Positions 7,590 to 17,307 of a stretch of 42,490 nt of DNA are shown in pieces. The DNA is taken from NCBI RefSeq assembly GCF_004348525.1, contig NZ_SMKG01000029.1, positions 1-42,490 on the forward strand. The letters are read 5' to 3'. Position 1 is the first letter of the stretch. Every line of letters starts with the position of its first letter. Both the position numbers and the translations under genes were made by a program. The notes under the pieces are model-generated. The model ran no database searches. It was not told the DNA's origin and worked only from the letters and a program-made list of their open reading frames with translations. Origin of the DNA: Micromonospora sp. 15K316 (lineage in GTDB: Bacteria > Actinomycetota > Actinomycetes > Mycobacteriales > Micromonosporaceae).

Positions 7590-9713
7590 TCAGGCGGCGG
7601 TGCCGGCCACGACGGTGGCGGAACCGCCGGGCGGGTCGGCCCGATCGGGACGAACCGCCGCCGCGCCCGTCCCCGCGTCGTCCCGATCCGACCGGGCGGC
7701 CCCGGACGCGGGCGACCACCAGGCGGACCCGACGGGGACTGCGGACCGCCCGGCCGGCAGCCCACGGTCGCCGGCGGATCGACCCGGACGATCCTCGGTC
7801 GCCGGGCGGGAGTCGGATCGTCTCGCGGCGTCCAGCCGGGGCGCCGCCGGGGCGGCGTTGACGGGGAACGACGCGGTCGCCGACGGGTCGGCCCGCCCGG
7901 ATTGGGCAGGGGGCGTCTCGGGCCGGGTGGCGACCCGGCACACCGGCCCGACGGCGTCCCGGACCACCTGCCCCGCCGATCCCGGCTGACCGGCGGCGCG
8001 TGACGCGAAGACGGCCCGGAGCCGTCGGGGGAGCCGGTCGGCGGCCACCCGGCGCAGCGCCGGCGTCGCCAGGGCGTACCGGCCCTCGGGGAGGGCGACG
8101 AGCAGGTCGGTGGCGCGCAGGGCGGCCAGCGCGGGCCGGGCCTGCCCGGGCGCCCAGCCGAGCAACCGCTCCACGGCGCCGGCGGTGAACCCGTCGGGCA
8201 GGATCGCGCCGGCCATCAGCGCCGCCCGCCGAACCCCGTCGAGCCGGTCCACCTCGGCCCCGACCGCGCGTCCCAGCGCCTCCGGCAACTGTGGTGCGGC
8301 CGGGTCGGCACCGTCGGCCAGCGAGCGGACGTACGCGACGGCGTGCCCGGGGGTGTCACCGACCAGCGGCAGCAGCCGGGCCAACCGATCCACCGGCTGG
8401 CCGGCGCGGACCAGCAGCTGCCGCAGCAGCCGACCGGTCTGCACCGGGGCCAGCGGACGCAGCGGCACGTGGCAACGCCGACCCCGCGCCACGGGCAGCA
8501 CATCGGCCCGGTCCGTCCCGTGCAGGGTCACCACGGCCAGCGGCAACTCCCGGGCGGCGGCCGCGGTGAACAGGGCGTGCAGGAACCGGTCGACCGCCGG
8601 CGCGGCCCGGTCCAGGTCGTCGACCCCCAGCACCAGCGGCCGCTGCGCGGCCAGGCGCAGCAGCACCTCGTGGAACCAGGCCGCCGCCGCGGAGGCGGTG
8701 GTGTCCGGTACGGCGAGCAGCCGCTCCAGCGCGGGCACCGCCGTCGCCAGCCGGGCCGGCGGAAGCAGCCCGGTCAGCGCGCCGGAGAGCCGCTCGCGGG
8801 CCACCGACGACGGATCCGCCGGGCCGAGACCGACCAGGTCGCGCAGCAGATTGGCCACCGGGGCCAGTGGCTCGTGCGGGTGCGGCGGGCAGGAGGCGAC
8901 GCACCAACGCACCGGCACCCCGTCGACCACGTCGACCGCCCGGGTCAGCTCGTGCAGTAGCCGGCTGCGGCCGCTGCCGGACGCGCCGGTCACCGTCACC
9001 CACTGCGAGCTGCGCTCGCGTACCGCCTGGACGATCCGGTCCCGGGCGGTGGCCAGTTCCCGCCGGCGACCCACGAGGGGGCTGTCGTGCCGTGCGGCCG
9101 GCTGCCCGGCCGGCCCCGCCACCCGCCAGACTTCCATCGCCGGCGCCCGGCCGGGCACCGTGAGTGGCGTCAGCCGCCGCTGCGTCAGCAGGCCGGTGGT
9201 GGCCCGCCGGGTCGTCGGGCAGCAGACGACCGCGCCCGGCGGGGCGTACTCCTGCAGGCGGGCCGCGGTGGTGATGACCGCGCCGCTGGCCACCCCGTGC
9301 CCGCCGTCGCGGGCGGCGGGTAGCTCCACCACCGCCTCGCCCGTGGCCACCCCGACCCGGACCCGCAGCGCGCCGCCCTCGGTCAGCGGCCTCCGCTCCA
9401 GCGCCGGCTGGATCTCCAGCCCCGCCCGCAGCGCCCGGTACGCGTCGAACCCGTCCGACTCGCGGGCGCCGAACAACGCCATGACCGCGTCACCGACGTA
9501 CTTCTCCACGACCCCGTTCCAGCGGCGCAGCACCCCCGCCACGGTGTCGAAGTACGCCCGCTGCACCGCCCGGACGTCCTCCGGGTCGAGCCGGTCCACC
9601 AGCGCGGTCGAACCGACGATGTCGACGAAGAGCACGGTCACCGTGCGCCTCTCCTCCGGCACCGGCCAGCGTGCGGAAGAGAGCCGCGGCACGGCAGCGG
9701 CGGACGTCGACAT
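7590..9713 (-). CDS. Cyclase-homology/AAA protein with altered active sites
   Basis: A 707-residue cytosolic protein. A class III nucleotide cyclase homology domain (about 20-200) is followed by an AAA/LuxR-like ATPase domain (about 210-580) and a low-complexity Pro/Ala/Arg-rich tail (about 590-707). The metal aspartates are present (FVDIVGST, D31; VGDAVMALFG, D75), but the NxxxR pair expected in VNTAARL reads ITTAARL, so Thr148 replaces the catalytic Asn. In the ATPase domain the Walker A is GASGSGRS, with Arg249 in place of Lys; Walker B LGVDDLD is intact. The ATG at 9713 follows GGGAGG. It is divergent from the LAL gene and lacks the TPR/HTH region such proteins often carry. It may be a nucleotide sensor and not an enzyme. 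Confidence 0.8.
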   Translation of the reverse strand: MSTSAAAVPRLSSARWPVPEERRTVTVLFVDIVGSTALVDRLDPEDVRAVQRAYFDTVAGVLRRWNGVVEKYVGDAVMALFGARESDGFDAYRALRAGLEIQPALERRPLTEGGALRVRVGVATGEAVVELPAARDGGHGVASGAVITTAARLQEYAPPGAVVCCPTTRRATTGLLTQRRLTPLTVPGRAPAMEVWRVAGPAGQPAARHDSPLVGRRRELATARDRIVQAVRERSSQWVTVTGASGSGRSRLLHELTRAVDVVDGVPVRWCVASCPPHPHEPLAPVANLLRDLVGLGPADPSSVARERLSGALTGLLPPARLATAVPALERLLAVPDTTASAAAAWFHEVLLRLAAQRPLVLGVDDLDRAAPAVDRFLHALFTAAAARELPLAVVTLHGTDRADVLPVARGRRCHVPLRPLAPVQTGRLLRQLLVRAGQPVDRLARLLPLVGDTPGHAVAYVRSLADGADPAAPQLPEALGRAVGAEVDRLDGVRRAALMAGAILPDGFTAGAVERLLGWAPGQARPALAALRATDLLVALPEGRYALATPALRRVAADRLPRRLRAVFASRAAGQPGSAGQVVRDAVGPVCRVATRPETPPAQSGRADPSATASFPVNAAPAAPRLDAARRSDSRPATEDRPGRSAGDRGLPAGRSAVPVGSAWWSPASGAARSDRDDAGTGAAAVRPDRADPPGGSATVVAGTAA

Positions 9714-9759
9714 GGCCTCCCACCTGCTTTCTCTCCGGTTGACGGCGGATGACCCCAGG

Positions 9760-9804
9760 AGACTCGCACCCGCGCCCCGGCGACGGATCCGTAGGACGAC
9801 GTAT
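9760..9804 (-). promoter_or_regulatory. Promoter of the cyclase-like gene with shared 24-nt block
   Basis: Read on the minus strand, 9804-9781 carries ATACGTCGTCCTAC followed by GGATCCGTCG. Fifteen bases later comes GAGTCT (9765-9760), the likely -10. The same block, with 21 of 24 bases identical, and the same 15-nt gap to GAGGCT occur before the DUF5995 gene. The block ends 67 nt before the start codon here and 70 nt before it there. The LAL protein encoded between them is the most obvious candidate reader. Confidence 0.6.
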
Positions 9805-9906
9805 GTCGGCCGCCCGCAACGGTTGGTCGCATTGCCGACGCGAGGAGCACCACATGGGGCAAACGGCCGTAGAACGGTGCGGGGGCCTGTGACTAGGCTG
9901 CGTGCC

Positions 9907-12807
9907 ATGGCCAGCGATGTGGACACTGCACCGCTCGTCGGCCGGGCCGACCTGCTGAAGTCGGTCCGGTCGGCCCTGCTCGACGATGTGGCGCAGGGGC
10001 ACACCGCAGCCGTCTTCCTCACCGGCGAGAGCGGCGTGGGCAAGACGCGGCTGCTGCGTGAGGTCGGCACGCAGCTGCGCGACGCCGGTGCGCTGGTGCT
10101 CACCGGCTCGTGCCTGGACATCGGCGACGCCTCGCCGCTGCACCCGCTGCTCCAGGCACTACGCCGTTTCGACGCCGAACTCTCCAGCTCGCACACTCGC
10201 ACCTCGTCCGCCGTCCGGTCGCTGCTGCAGATGTTCGCCGACGAGACCGCCGGCCCCGACGGCGCGGGCGCACTGCTGGAGCGGGTCTCCCGTGGGCTGC
10301 ACCTGATCGCCGAGGGCCGGCCGCTGGTGCTGGTCCTCGACGACCTCCAGTGGGTCGACCGGAGCACCCGGCAGCTCCTGCTCTACCTGCTCGCCGGCCT
10401 CGGCGACCTCCAGCTGTCGGTGCTCGCGGCCATCCGGGCCGAGTCGTTGCAGGGCGCGCACCCGCTGCGCCGGGTCCTCACCGAGCTGCGCCGGCTGCGC
10501 TCGGTCCGCGTCCTGGACCTCGCCCCGCTCGACCGGGGCGCCACCGAACAGCTCGCCGCCGCGGTGGTCGGCCGTCCGCTGACGGCGGAGTCGAGCGAGC
10601 AGGTCTGGCGGCGCAGCGGCGGCAACCCCTTCGTCATCGAGGAGCTCGCCCGGGACCTGCGCGACGGACGTCCCGGCCTCTCCGAGACCCTGCGCGAGAT
10701 CTTCCTGGCCCGGGTCGACGCGCTGCCCCAGCACGCGCACGCCGTGGTGCACGCCGTCGCGGCCGGGGTGGAGCCGGTGCAGCACTGGCTGCTGGCGCGG
10801 GTGGTGCGGCTGCCGGAGCAGGAGCTCATCGACGCCATCCGGGCCACCGTCGCCCACCGGCTGCTGGTCAGCGCCGACGACGGCTACCGGCTGCGGCACC
10901 GGCTGGTGGCCGAGGTGCTGGAGGACGAGTTGCTGCCGGCCGAGCGCTCGGCGCTGCACCGCCGCTACGCCGAGGCGCTGACCTCGGCGGAGGCCGAGCT
11001 GCACCAGGCCCGGCTGGCGCACCACTGGCGGCTGGCCGGCGAGCCGGCCCGTGCCCTGCCGGCGACGGTCGCCGCCGCGCGGGAGGCGGAGCGGCTGCAC
11101 GGCTACGCGGAGGCGCACCGGCACTGGTCGGTCGCGCTGCAACTGGCCGACGCGCCGACCGTCGGCGCGCGTACGGTCGACCGGGCGGACCTGCTGGGGC
11201 ACGCCGCCGAGGCGGCCCACCACTGTGGCGAGCACGCGCGGGCGCTGGCGCTGCTGGAGGAGTTGGCCGGCGCCGGGGGCATGTCCACCTGCGCGCTGCA
11301 CATCCGCCGGGCCCGCTACCTCGCGGCGGCCGGCCGGTCCGCGCTCGCCGAGGAGGAGTACCGGCGGGCGTTGGAGGCCGACGACTGCACCCCGCGGGAG
11401 CGGGCCACCGCCGCCGCCCACCTGGCCGAGCTGCTGCTGCACCTCGGCCGGTACGCCGACGCGGGGCGGCGGGCCCGGGAGGCGCTGGAGCTGACCGCGG
11501 TGGTGGACGGCGCCACCTCCGAGGTGGTGCTCGCCAGCGCCGCCCTGGGCTTCAGCGAGGCGTACCTGGAGGACCCGGACGCGGGTCTCGCGGTGGTCCG
11601 CCGGGCGCTGGAGATCGCCGAGCAGACGGGCCGCCCGGACGACGTGGCCTGCGCGTACCTGCACCTGGCCGAGCTGCTCACCGGCCCGCTGAACATCCTC
11701 GAAGAGGGGGTGGTGGTGGCCCGGCGGGGCGCCGAGCGGGTCGCCGAGCTGGGGCTCGGCCGCACGTACGAGACCCGGCTGCTCGCCATCGCCACCAACG
11801 GGCTGTTCCGGGTGGGGCAGTGGGCGGAGGCGGAGAAGGTCGTCGCGGCGGCGCTGCGGCACCGCCCGTCCGGCGCCGACGCCGTCGAGCTGCTGCTGGC
11901 CCGCTGCCGGCTCTCGGTCGGCTACGGCGACATCGAGGCCGCCGACCGGGACCTCGACGCGGTCGCGACGGTGCTCGCCGGCGGTGGCGCCCGGCACGTG
12001 ATCCCGCTGCTGACCCTGCGCGCGGGGCTCGCCATGTGGCAGGGGCGGCACGACCTCGCCCGGCAGGCGGTGCAGCGCGGCCTGACCGAGAGCCGCTCCG
12101 ACGACGTGGCGATCCTCGCCGCGCTCGTCTGGCACGGACTGCGGGCCGAGGCGGAGGCGCACGCCGGTCGTACCGTTCCGGTGGACCGGACCGCGGTGCG
12201 GCGGCTGCGGGACGTGGCCGACCGGGTGGCCCGCAAGAGCGAGAAGGCCGCCCGGCCGGTACGTGACGTGGTGGACGGCTTCCTGGCGCTCTGCGCCGCG
12301 GAGGTGAGCCGGCTCGACGAGAACGAGCCGGAGCTGTGGGCCCGGTCGGTGGCCGAGTGGGATCGCCGCAACCACCCCTACCCGGCGGCGTACTCCCGGC
12401 TGCGGCAGGCGGAGGCGTTGCTGGCCCGGCGCAGCCGGGTGGCGACGGCCGGCAAGCTGCTGCGTGAGGCGTACCGGACGGCCCAGGGGCTCGGCGCCGT
12501 GCCGATGACCTCGGAGATCAGGACGCTGGCCACCCGTGCCCGGGTGACGCTGGAGGAGCGCGATCCGTCCCGCAGCCGTGACACGGCGGGGGATCCGGTG
12601 GGCGACGACGAACTGGCCACGCTCACCGCCCGCGAGCGCGAGGTGCTCGCGGCCGTGGCCGAGGGGCTGACCAACAAGGAGATCGGCCAGCGGCTGTTCA
12701 TCAGCGAGCGGACCATCGGGGTGCACGTGTCGCACATCTTCGACAAGCTCCAGGTCCGCACCCGGGTCCAGGCCAGCGCGATCTACCTACGTAACGGGCG
12801 CGGCTGA
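9907..12807 (+). CDS. LAL-type LuxR-family regulator with AAA ATPase domain
   Basis: A 966-residue MalT-like regulator. The N-terminal ATPase domain has Walker A GESGVGKT (40-47) and Walker B LVLVLDDLQWVD (about 140-151); a long helical TPR-like middle follows; the C-terminus is a LuxR helix-turn-helix, LTAREREVLAAVAEG and NKEIGQRLFISERTIGVHV (about 906-940). Such proteins integrate a ligand and ATP and then activate promoters. The ATG at 9907 is 7 nt after TAGGCT (9894-9899), so the message is probably leaderless; the longer open frame upstream runs antisense through the divergent cyclase gene and is not real. Its neighbours on both sides share a promoter block, so it may control them. Confidence 0.9.
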   Translation: MASDVDTAPLVGRADLLKSVRSALLDDVAQGHTAAVFLTGESGVGKTRLLREVGTQLRDAGALVLTGSCLDIGDASPLHPLLQALRRFDAELSSSHTRTSSAVRSLLQMFADETAGPDGAGALLERVSRGLHLIAEGRPLVLVLDDLQWVDRSTRQLLLYLLAGLGDLQLSVLAAIRAESLQGAHPLRRVLTELRRLRSVRVLDLAPLDRGATEQLAAAVVGRPLTAESSEQVWRRSGGNPFVIEELARDLRDGRPGLSETLREIFLARVDALPQHAHAVVHAVAAGVEPVQHWLLARVVRLPEQELIDAIRATVAHRLLVSADDGYRLRHRLVAEVLEDELLPAERSALHRRYAEALTSAEAELHQARLAHHWRLAGEPARALPATVAAAREAERLHGYAEAHRHWSVALQLADAPTVGARTVDRADLLGHAAEAAHHCGEHARALALLEELAGAGGMSTCALHIRRARYLAAAGRSALAEEEYRRALEADDCTPRERATAAAHLAELLLHLGRYADAGRRAREALELTAVVDGATSEVVLASAALGFSEAYLEDPDAGLAVVRRALEIAEQTGRPDDVACAYLHLAELLTGPLNILEEGVVVARRGAERVAELGLGRTYETRLLAIATNGLFRVGQWAEAEKVVAAALRHRPSGADAVELLLARCRLSVGYGDIEAADRDLDAVATVLAGGGARHVIPLLTLRAGLAMWQGRHDLARQAVQRGLTESRSDDVAILAALVWHGLRAEAEAHAGRTVPVDRTAVRRLRDVADRVARKSEKAARPVRDVVDGFLALCAAEVSRLDENEPELWARSVAEWDRRNHPYPAAYSRLRQAEALLARRSRVATAGKLLREAYRTAQGLGAVPMTSEIRTLATRARVTLEERDPSRSRDTAGDPVGDDELATLTAREREVLAAVAEGLTNKEIGQRLFISERTIGVHVSHIFDKLQVRTRVQASAIYLRNGRG

Positions 12808-12831
12808 CCCGACCGGCGCGGACCGCGCCGT

Positions 12832-12876
12832 ATACGTCGTTCTACTGATCCGGCGGACAGCGCCGGCTGAGAGGCT
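12832..12876 (+). promoter_or_regulatory. Promoter of the DUF5995 gene with shared 24-nt block
   Basis: ATACGTCGTTCTAC then TGATCCGGCG (12832-12855), 15 nt, then GAGGCT (12871-12876). Only three positions of the block differ from the copy before the cyclase-like gene, and the distances to the -10-like hexamer are identical, while the flanking sequence is unrelated. This pattern indicates selection on a regulator site. Confidence 0.6.
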
Positions 12877-12925
12877 GTGCCCTGTCGCGATCGGCGCAGG
12901 TGCCGAGCAGCACTGTGGAGGAGAG

Positions 12926-13696
12926 ATGTCGGAACCGGTCTGGGGGCCCGTGCACCGGGACATCGTCGACCTGCTCGCCGACCACCCGGCCGACGTGCCG
13001 GCCGTGGTGGATCACCTCACGAAGCTGCAGGACCTGCTGGTCCGGATGCCTCCGCTGCTGGACAGCTGCCCGCTGGCCGACTTCAACCGGCTCTACCTGA
13101 CCATCACCACGACGGTGCTCGACGGCCTCTACGACGACCGGTTCGTGGACCCGGTCTTCCTGTCCCGGCTCGACGTGGAGTTCGCCGCCCGCTACTTCGA
13201 CGCGATGCGGCTCTGGACCGACTCCAGCCCGGGCACGCCGCAGGCGTGGGCCTGTCTCTTCGAGCGCATGCACGGCCCGGACGCCCGTCCGCTGCCCTCG
13301 GCGGCGGCGGGGGTGAACGCGCACATCAACTTCGACCTGCCGTTCGCCCTGGTCACGACGTTCGACCACCTGGAGTCCGAGCCGGTCGACGGCAGCGACC
13401 AGCACCGCGACTACCTCGAGATCAACAACATCTTCGCGGAGAAGATCCCGGGGCTGCGCCGCGGCTACCTGGAGCGTTGGCAGCTACTCATCGACATGCT
13501 CAACGGCGACATCGACGACTGGTACCAGGGGGAGCTGGTCGAGTACACCCGCGACGTCGCCTGGCGCAACGCCCAGAAGATCTGGCGATGCCGGCACGAC
13601 CCGGCCGCCCACGAGTGTGAGCGCAGCCGGCTGGACTCGACGGCCGCGGCGCTCGGTCGGCTGCTGCTCTCGCCCCTCGGGGCGTTCCTGCAGTAG
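12926..13696 (+). CDS. DUF5995 family protein
   Basis: A 256-residue, mainly alpha-helical soluble protein without signal peptide. The signature AAAGVNAHINFDLPFALV (about 126-143) is characteristic of the DUF5995 family, whose function is not established. Conserved His and Asp/Asn in this segment, with HRDYLEINNIF further on, could form a metal or ligand site; this is conjecture. The ATG at 12926 follows GGAGGAGAG. It has its own promoter with the block shared with the cyclase-like gene and ends in a strong terminator hairpin at 13711-13743. Confidence 0.75.
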   Translation: MSEPVWGPVHRDIVDLLADHPADVPAVVDHLTKLQDLLVRMPPLLDSCPLADFNRLYLTITTTVLDGLYDDRFVDPVFLSRLDVEFAARYFDAMRLWTDSSPGTPQAWACLFERMHGPDARPLPSAAAGVNAHINFDLPFALVTTFDHLESEPVDGSDQHRDYLEINNIFAEKIPGLRRGYLERWQLLIDMLNGDIDDWYQGELVEYTRDVAWRNAQKIWRCRHDPAAHECERSRLDSTAAALGRLLLSPLGAFLQ

Positions 13697-13710
13697 CCGG
13701 GACGGGGGGT

Positions 13711-13743
13711 CCCCGCGTTCCGTCCGGGGGGCGGAACGCGGGG
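13711..13743 (+). terminator. Hairpin terminator after the DUF5995 gene
   Basis: Perfect 12-bp arms CCCCGCGTTCCG (13711-13722) and CGGAACGCGGGG (13732-13743) with a 9-nt G-rich loop, starting 14 nt after the stop codon. No T-run follows, as is usual in actinomycetes. Confidence 0.65.
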
Positions 13744-13830
13744 GCGCGTCATCGAAAGGCGCGGGGGAAGCGCCGCCGGTTCGGGGGGACCGGCGGCGCC
13801 ACGCCGCCCCCGTACCGGCAGGATGACCCG

Positions 13831-14583
13831 GTGACCCCGTACGAACAGCCGCTGGCCGGCAACGTCACCCGCGGGCTGGTGCGGGTCGGGGACACCGTCC
13901 GCCGCCCGGCCGGCCGGTGGACCGACGCCGTGGACGCGCTGCTGCGGCACCTGCACGACGTCGGCTTTCCCGGTGCCCCGCGTCCGCTCGGCCGCGACGC
14001 GCAGGGCCGGCAGGTGCTGGAGTTCGTCCCGGGCGAGTGCGGCCCGGTCGACGGCACGTATCCGCTCGGGGAGTTGGCCGGCGTCGGCGCGCTCCTGGCG
14101 GACCTGCACCGGGCCACCGAGTCCTTCGTGCCGCCGCCCGGCGCGCTCTGGCAGCCGGCCATCGCGGCCGATCGGGAGGATCTGGTCTGCCACCACGACG
14201 CCGCGCCGTGGAACCTGGTCCGGTCGACCCGGGGCTGGGTGCTGATCGACTGGGACGGGGCGGGCCCGGGCTCGAGGCTCTGGGAGCTGACGTACACGGC
14301 GCAGAGCGTGGCCGGTATGCGTGCCGACCGGCCGGTCGGCGAGTCGGCGCGCCGGCTGCGCGCCCTGGTCGACGGGTACGGACTGCCGGAGACGGACCGA
14401 CCCGCTCTGGCGGCGATGCTGCCGCGGCGGGCCGCGGCGATGGTCGAGCTGCTCCGGCGGGGTGCCCGCGACGGGCGCCAGCCGTGGGCCCGGATCTGGA
14501 CCGAGGACGGGACGTACTGGCAGGAGACCACCCGCTACCTGGCCACCCACGTCCCGCTCTGGGAACGGGCGCTGCTGGACTGA
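13831..14583 (+). CDS. Aminoglycoside phosphotransferase-fold (APH) protein
   Basis: A 250-residue member of the APH/choline-kinase fold. The catalytic loop VCHHDAAPWNLV (about 118-129) with the Brenner-type H-D-N pattern and the metal motif LIDWDGAGPG (about 139-148) are clear, while the N-terminal ATP-binding lobe is short. Family members phosphorylate antibiotics, sugars or choline; no specific substrate can be read. The GTG at 13831 is 6 nt after CAGGAT, suggesting a leaderless start. It stands alone between a terminator and an uncharacterized gene. Confidence 0.82.
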   Translation: MTPYEQPLAGNVTRGLVRVGDTVRRPAGRWTDAVDALLRHLHDVGFPGAPRPLGRDAQGRQVLEFVPGECGPVDGTYPLGELAGVGALLADLHRATESFVPPPGALWQPAIAADREDLVCHHDAAPWNLVRSTRGWVLIDWDGAGPGSRLWELTYTAQSVAGMRADRPVGESARRLRALVDGYGLPETDRPALAAMLPRRAAAMVELLRRGARDGRQPWARIWTEDGTYWQETTRYLATHVPLWERALLD

Positions 14584-14742
14584 CCGTCGGCCCTGACGTT
14601 CGGGGTGTCGGTCGCCCGGCACCGGGTACGCCCGCCTCATGACCCTGCCGATCCGGCGCCGGCCCGCCGCCAGACCCCGCCCCGCGCGCCCCGCGCCGTC
14701 GCGCCCGGGTGGCCCCACGCCGTGTCCGAACGGCGGTACCCG

Positions 14743-15132
14743 ATGAGCCGACGTTTCCCGTTCCGCTTCGACCCGACGTTCCGTCCGGTGCTGGCGCTGC
14801 TCGGCGTCCGGCCGGAGACCGCCTGGGTGGCGGTGGACGAGGAGCGGCTGGTCGTGCGCTTCGGTCCCTGGCGGTTGGCGACCGCCCGGGAGAACGTGAC
14901 AGGGGTGGAGCGCGGCGGGCCGTACCGCTGGTGGCGGGTGATCGGCCCGCACCTGTCGCTGGTCGACGCCGGGGTCACCTTCGGCAGCAGCACGGCGGCG
15001 GGGCTCTGTGTCCGTTTCCGTACGCCCGTTCCCGCGCTGGCGCCCGGGCGGTGGCTGCGGCACCGGGCGGTGACGATCACCGTCACCGATCCGGACGACC
15101 TGGCCGGCGTGCTGGGCGGCGCGGGACGCTGA
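14743..15132 (+). CDS. Small conserved protein of unknown function
   Basis: A 129-residue protein that I do not recognise beyond a conserved actinobacterial look. It begins MSRRFPFRFDPTFRPVLALLG and has a beta-rich body with RFGPWRLATARENVTGVER, then YRWWRVIGPHLSLVDAG and FGSSTAAGLCVRF, ending ITVTDPDDLAGVLG. The central part resembles PH-like membrane-associated small folds, but this is only an impression. An alternative GTG at 14722 would add seven residues. Codon use matches the neighbours. Confidence 0.6.
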   Translation: MSRRFPFRFDPTFRPVLALLGVRPETAWVAVDEERLVVRFGPWRLATARENVTGVERGGPYRWWRVIGPHLSLVDAGVTFGSSTAAGLCVRFRTPVPALAPGRWLRHRAVTITVTDPDDLAGVLGGAGR

Positions 15133-15216
15133 GCGGCTTCCCCGGTTCCGCCGGGCGGGGGCCGGCGTACCCCCTACGGTCGGGGTCAGGAGCCGGCGAG
15201 CTGCGGGACGGGGCAC

Positions 15217-17307
15217 ATGGCTGAGGAGCACGGGGGGAAGCCGCGACGGGCGCACGGGCGCCGGCAGCCGTCCGGGCCCGGGTCGGAGCTGCGGGCCGCC
15301 CGCGACCCGACCCGTGCCGAGCCCGGCGGCCGTCGGGTGACGGTTCCCGAGCGGGTCGCCAGCCCGTCGCGTCCCGCGCCGCCCGCCGGCCGGCTGCACC
15401 GGTGGCTCTTCCGGCACCGGGTCCAGCCGGTGGGCCCGGAGGCGGCGGAGGGGCAGGCCCGTACGCACCCCTGGTGGCAGGTGATGTGTCTGACGGGGGT
15501 GGACTACTTCTCGACGTTGTCCTATCTGCCGGCCATCGCGGCGGTGGCGGCGGGGGCGCTGTCGCCGCTCGCGACGCTGCTGATCGTCGCGCTGACCCTG
15601 TTCGGGATGCTGCCGATGTACCGGCGGGTGGCCCGGGAGAGCCCGCACGGGCAGGGCTCGGTGGCGATGCTGGAGCGGTTGCTGCCGTTCTGGCGCGGCA
15701 AGATCTTCGTCCTGGTCCTGCTCGGCTTCGTGGCGACGTCATGGATCATCACGATCACCCTCTCCGCGGCCGACGCGACGGTGCACCTGGTGGAGAACCC
15801 GTACCTGCCGGAGAGCTTCCGGGGCACCGGGGTGGCCGTCACGGTCACCGTGGTGATGCTGCTCATCCTCGGCGGGGTGTTCCTGCTCGGGTTCCGGGAG
15901 GCGGTGGCGGTGGCCATCCCGCTGGTCGCCGTCTTCCTGGCGCTCAACGCGGTGATCGTGGTGGACGCGATGGCCCGGATCGTCGACGATCCGGGTCTCC
16001 TCGCGGACTGGGGCGACGCGCTGACCTCCAGCGTCGGCGGGCCCGGCGACATGCTGCTGACCACCGTGCTCGCCTTCCCTCTGCTGGTGCTGGGGCTCTC
16101 GGGATTCGAGACCGGGGTGAGCATGATGCCGTTGGTGTCCGGCCGGGGCGCGGACCGCGAGGCCCGGCTGGCCGCCCGGATCCGCAACACGAAACGGCTG
16201 CTCACCACCGCCGCGTTGATCATGTCGGTCTACCTGCTCCTGACCACGTTCGTCACCACGGTGCTCATCCCGCCGGAGGCGTTCCGCTCGGGCGGCCCGG
16301 CCAGCGGGCGGGCGCTGGCCTTCCTCGCCCACACCCACCTGGGCGAGGTCTTCGGCACGCTCTACGACATCAGCAGCGTCCTCATCCTGTGGTTCGCGGG
16401 CGCCTCGGCGATGGCCGGCCTGATCAACATCGTGCCCCGTTACCTCCCGTCCTACGGCATGGCGCCGGACTGGGCTCGGACGATCCGTCCCGTGGTCCTC
16501 GTCTACACGCTGGTCAGTGTCGCGATCACGCTCGCCTTCCGGGCGGACGTCAACGCCCAGGCCGGCGCGTACGCCACGGGGATCCTGGCCATGATGGTCT
16601 CCGGCGCGACGGCGGTGAGCATCGCCGCGCTCCGCCGGCAGCGCCGCACCGCCGCCGTCGGTTTCACGGTGCTCACCCTCGTGCTGCTGTACGCCCTGGG
16701 CGACAACATCGTCGAGCACCCGGACGGGATCGCCATCTCCAGCCTCTTCATCCTCGCCATCATCGTGGTGTCCCTGATCTCCCGGGTGACCCGGACCACC
16801 GAGCTGCGGGCGGAACGCATCGAGTTCGACGAGCCGGCCCGGCGGTTCGTCGCCGAGTCGGTGGCGCACGACGGGCGGCTGCACCTGATCGCCAACAAGC
16901 GCAAGGCCGGCGCGCTGAAGGAGTACACGCTCAAGGAGCGGGCCCAGCGGGCGATGAATCCGGTGCCCGGCGCGGCGGACGTGCTCTTTCTCGAGATCGA
17001 CGTGATCGACCCGTCGGAGTTCAGCCACGTGCTGCGGGTGCACGGGGTGGAGGTGGGCGGGTTCCGCGTCCTGCGGGCCAGCAGCCCGGCGGCGCCGAAC
17101 GCGATCGCGGCGATCCTGCTGGCGCTGCGGGACGTCACCGGCGTCCGGCCGCACGCCCATTTCGAGTGGTCGGAGGGGAGCCCGATCGCCCACCTGCTGC
17201 GCTACCTGATCCTCGGGCGCGGCGACACCCCGCCGGTGGTCCGGGAGATCATCCGTCGTTGCGAGCCCGATCCCGCCCGCCGTCCCGGGATCCACGTCGG
17301 CGGCTGA
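15217..17307 (+). CDS. APC-superfamily permease with cytoplasmic C-terminal domain
   Basis: A 696-residue inner-membrane transporter. A basic N-terminal tail of about 85 residues precedes [22 protein letters not shown], the first helix signature of an APC subgroup; about twelve membrane segments follow (roughly 90-550), including [16 protein letters not shown] soluble domain of about 145 residues ends the protein. Members carry amino acids or cations; K+ uptake is possible given the C-terminal domain, but the sequence does not prove it. The ATG at 15217 follows GGGGC; a GTG at 15337 is an alternative. It is monocistronic. Confidence 0.83.
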   Translation: MAEEHGGKPRRAHGRRQPSGPGSELRAARDPTRAEPGGRRVTVPERVASPSRPAPPAGRLHRWLFRHRVQPVGPEAAEGQARTHPWWQVMCLTGVDYFSTLSYLPAIAAVAAGALSPLATLLIVALTLFGMLPMYRRVARESPHGQGSVAMLERLLPFWRGKIFVLVLLGFVATSWIITITLSAADATVHLVENPYLPESFRGTGVAVTVTVVMLLILGGVFLLGFREAVAVAIPLVAVFLALNAVIVVDAMARIVDDPGLLADWGDALTSSVGGPGDMLLTTVLAFPLLVLGLSGFETGVSMMPLVSGRGADREARLAARIRNTKRLLTTAALIMSVYLLLTTFVTTVLIPPEAFRSGGPASGRALAFLAHTHLGEVFGTLYDISSVLILWFAGASAMAGLINIVPRYLPSYGMAPDWARTIRPVVLVYTLVSVAITLAFRADVNAQAGAYATGILAMMVSGATAVSIAALRRQRRTAAVGFTVLTLVLLYALGDNIVEHPDGIAISSLFILAIIVVSLISRVTRTTELRAERIEFDEPARRFVAESVAHDGRLHLIANKRKAGALKEYTLKERAQRAMNPVPGAADVLFLEIDVIDPSEFSHVLRVHGVEVGGFRVLRASSPAAPNAIAAILLALRDVTGVRPHAHFEWSEGSPIAHLLRYLILGRGDTPPVVREIIRRCEPDPARRPGIHVGG

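Noticed and set aside
8110..9906. N-terminal extension of the LAL frame upstream of 9907
   Set aside because: It is Ser/Arg/Thr-rich antisense sequence across the cyclase-like gene; the leaderless ATG at 9907 begins directly at the conserved domain.
10159..12735. 858-residue open frame on the minus strand inside the LAL gene
   Set aside because: Its composition is His/Arg/Gly/Gln-rich with no domain, a typical antisense shadow of a GC-rich gene; the plus-strand protein has clear ATPase and LuxR motifs.
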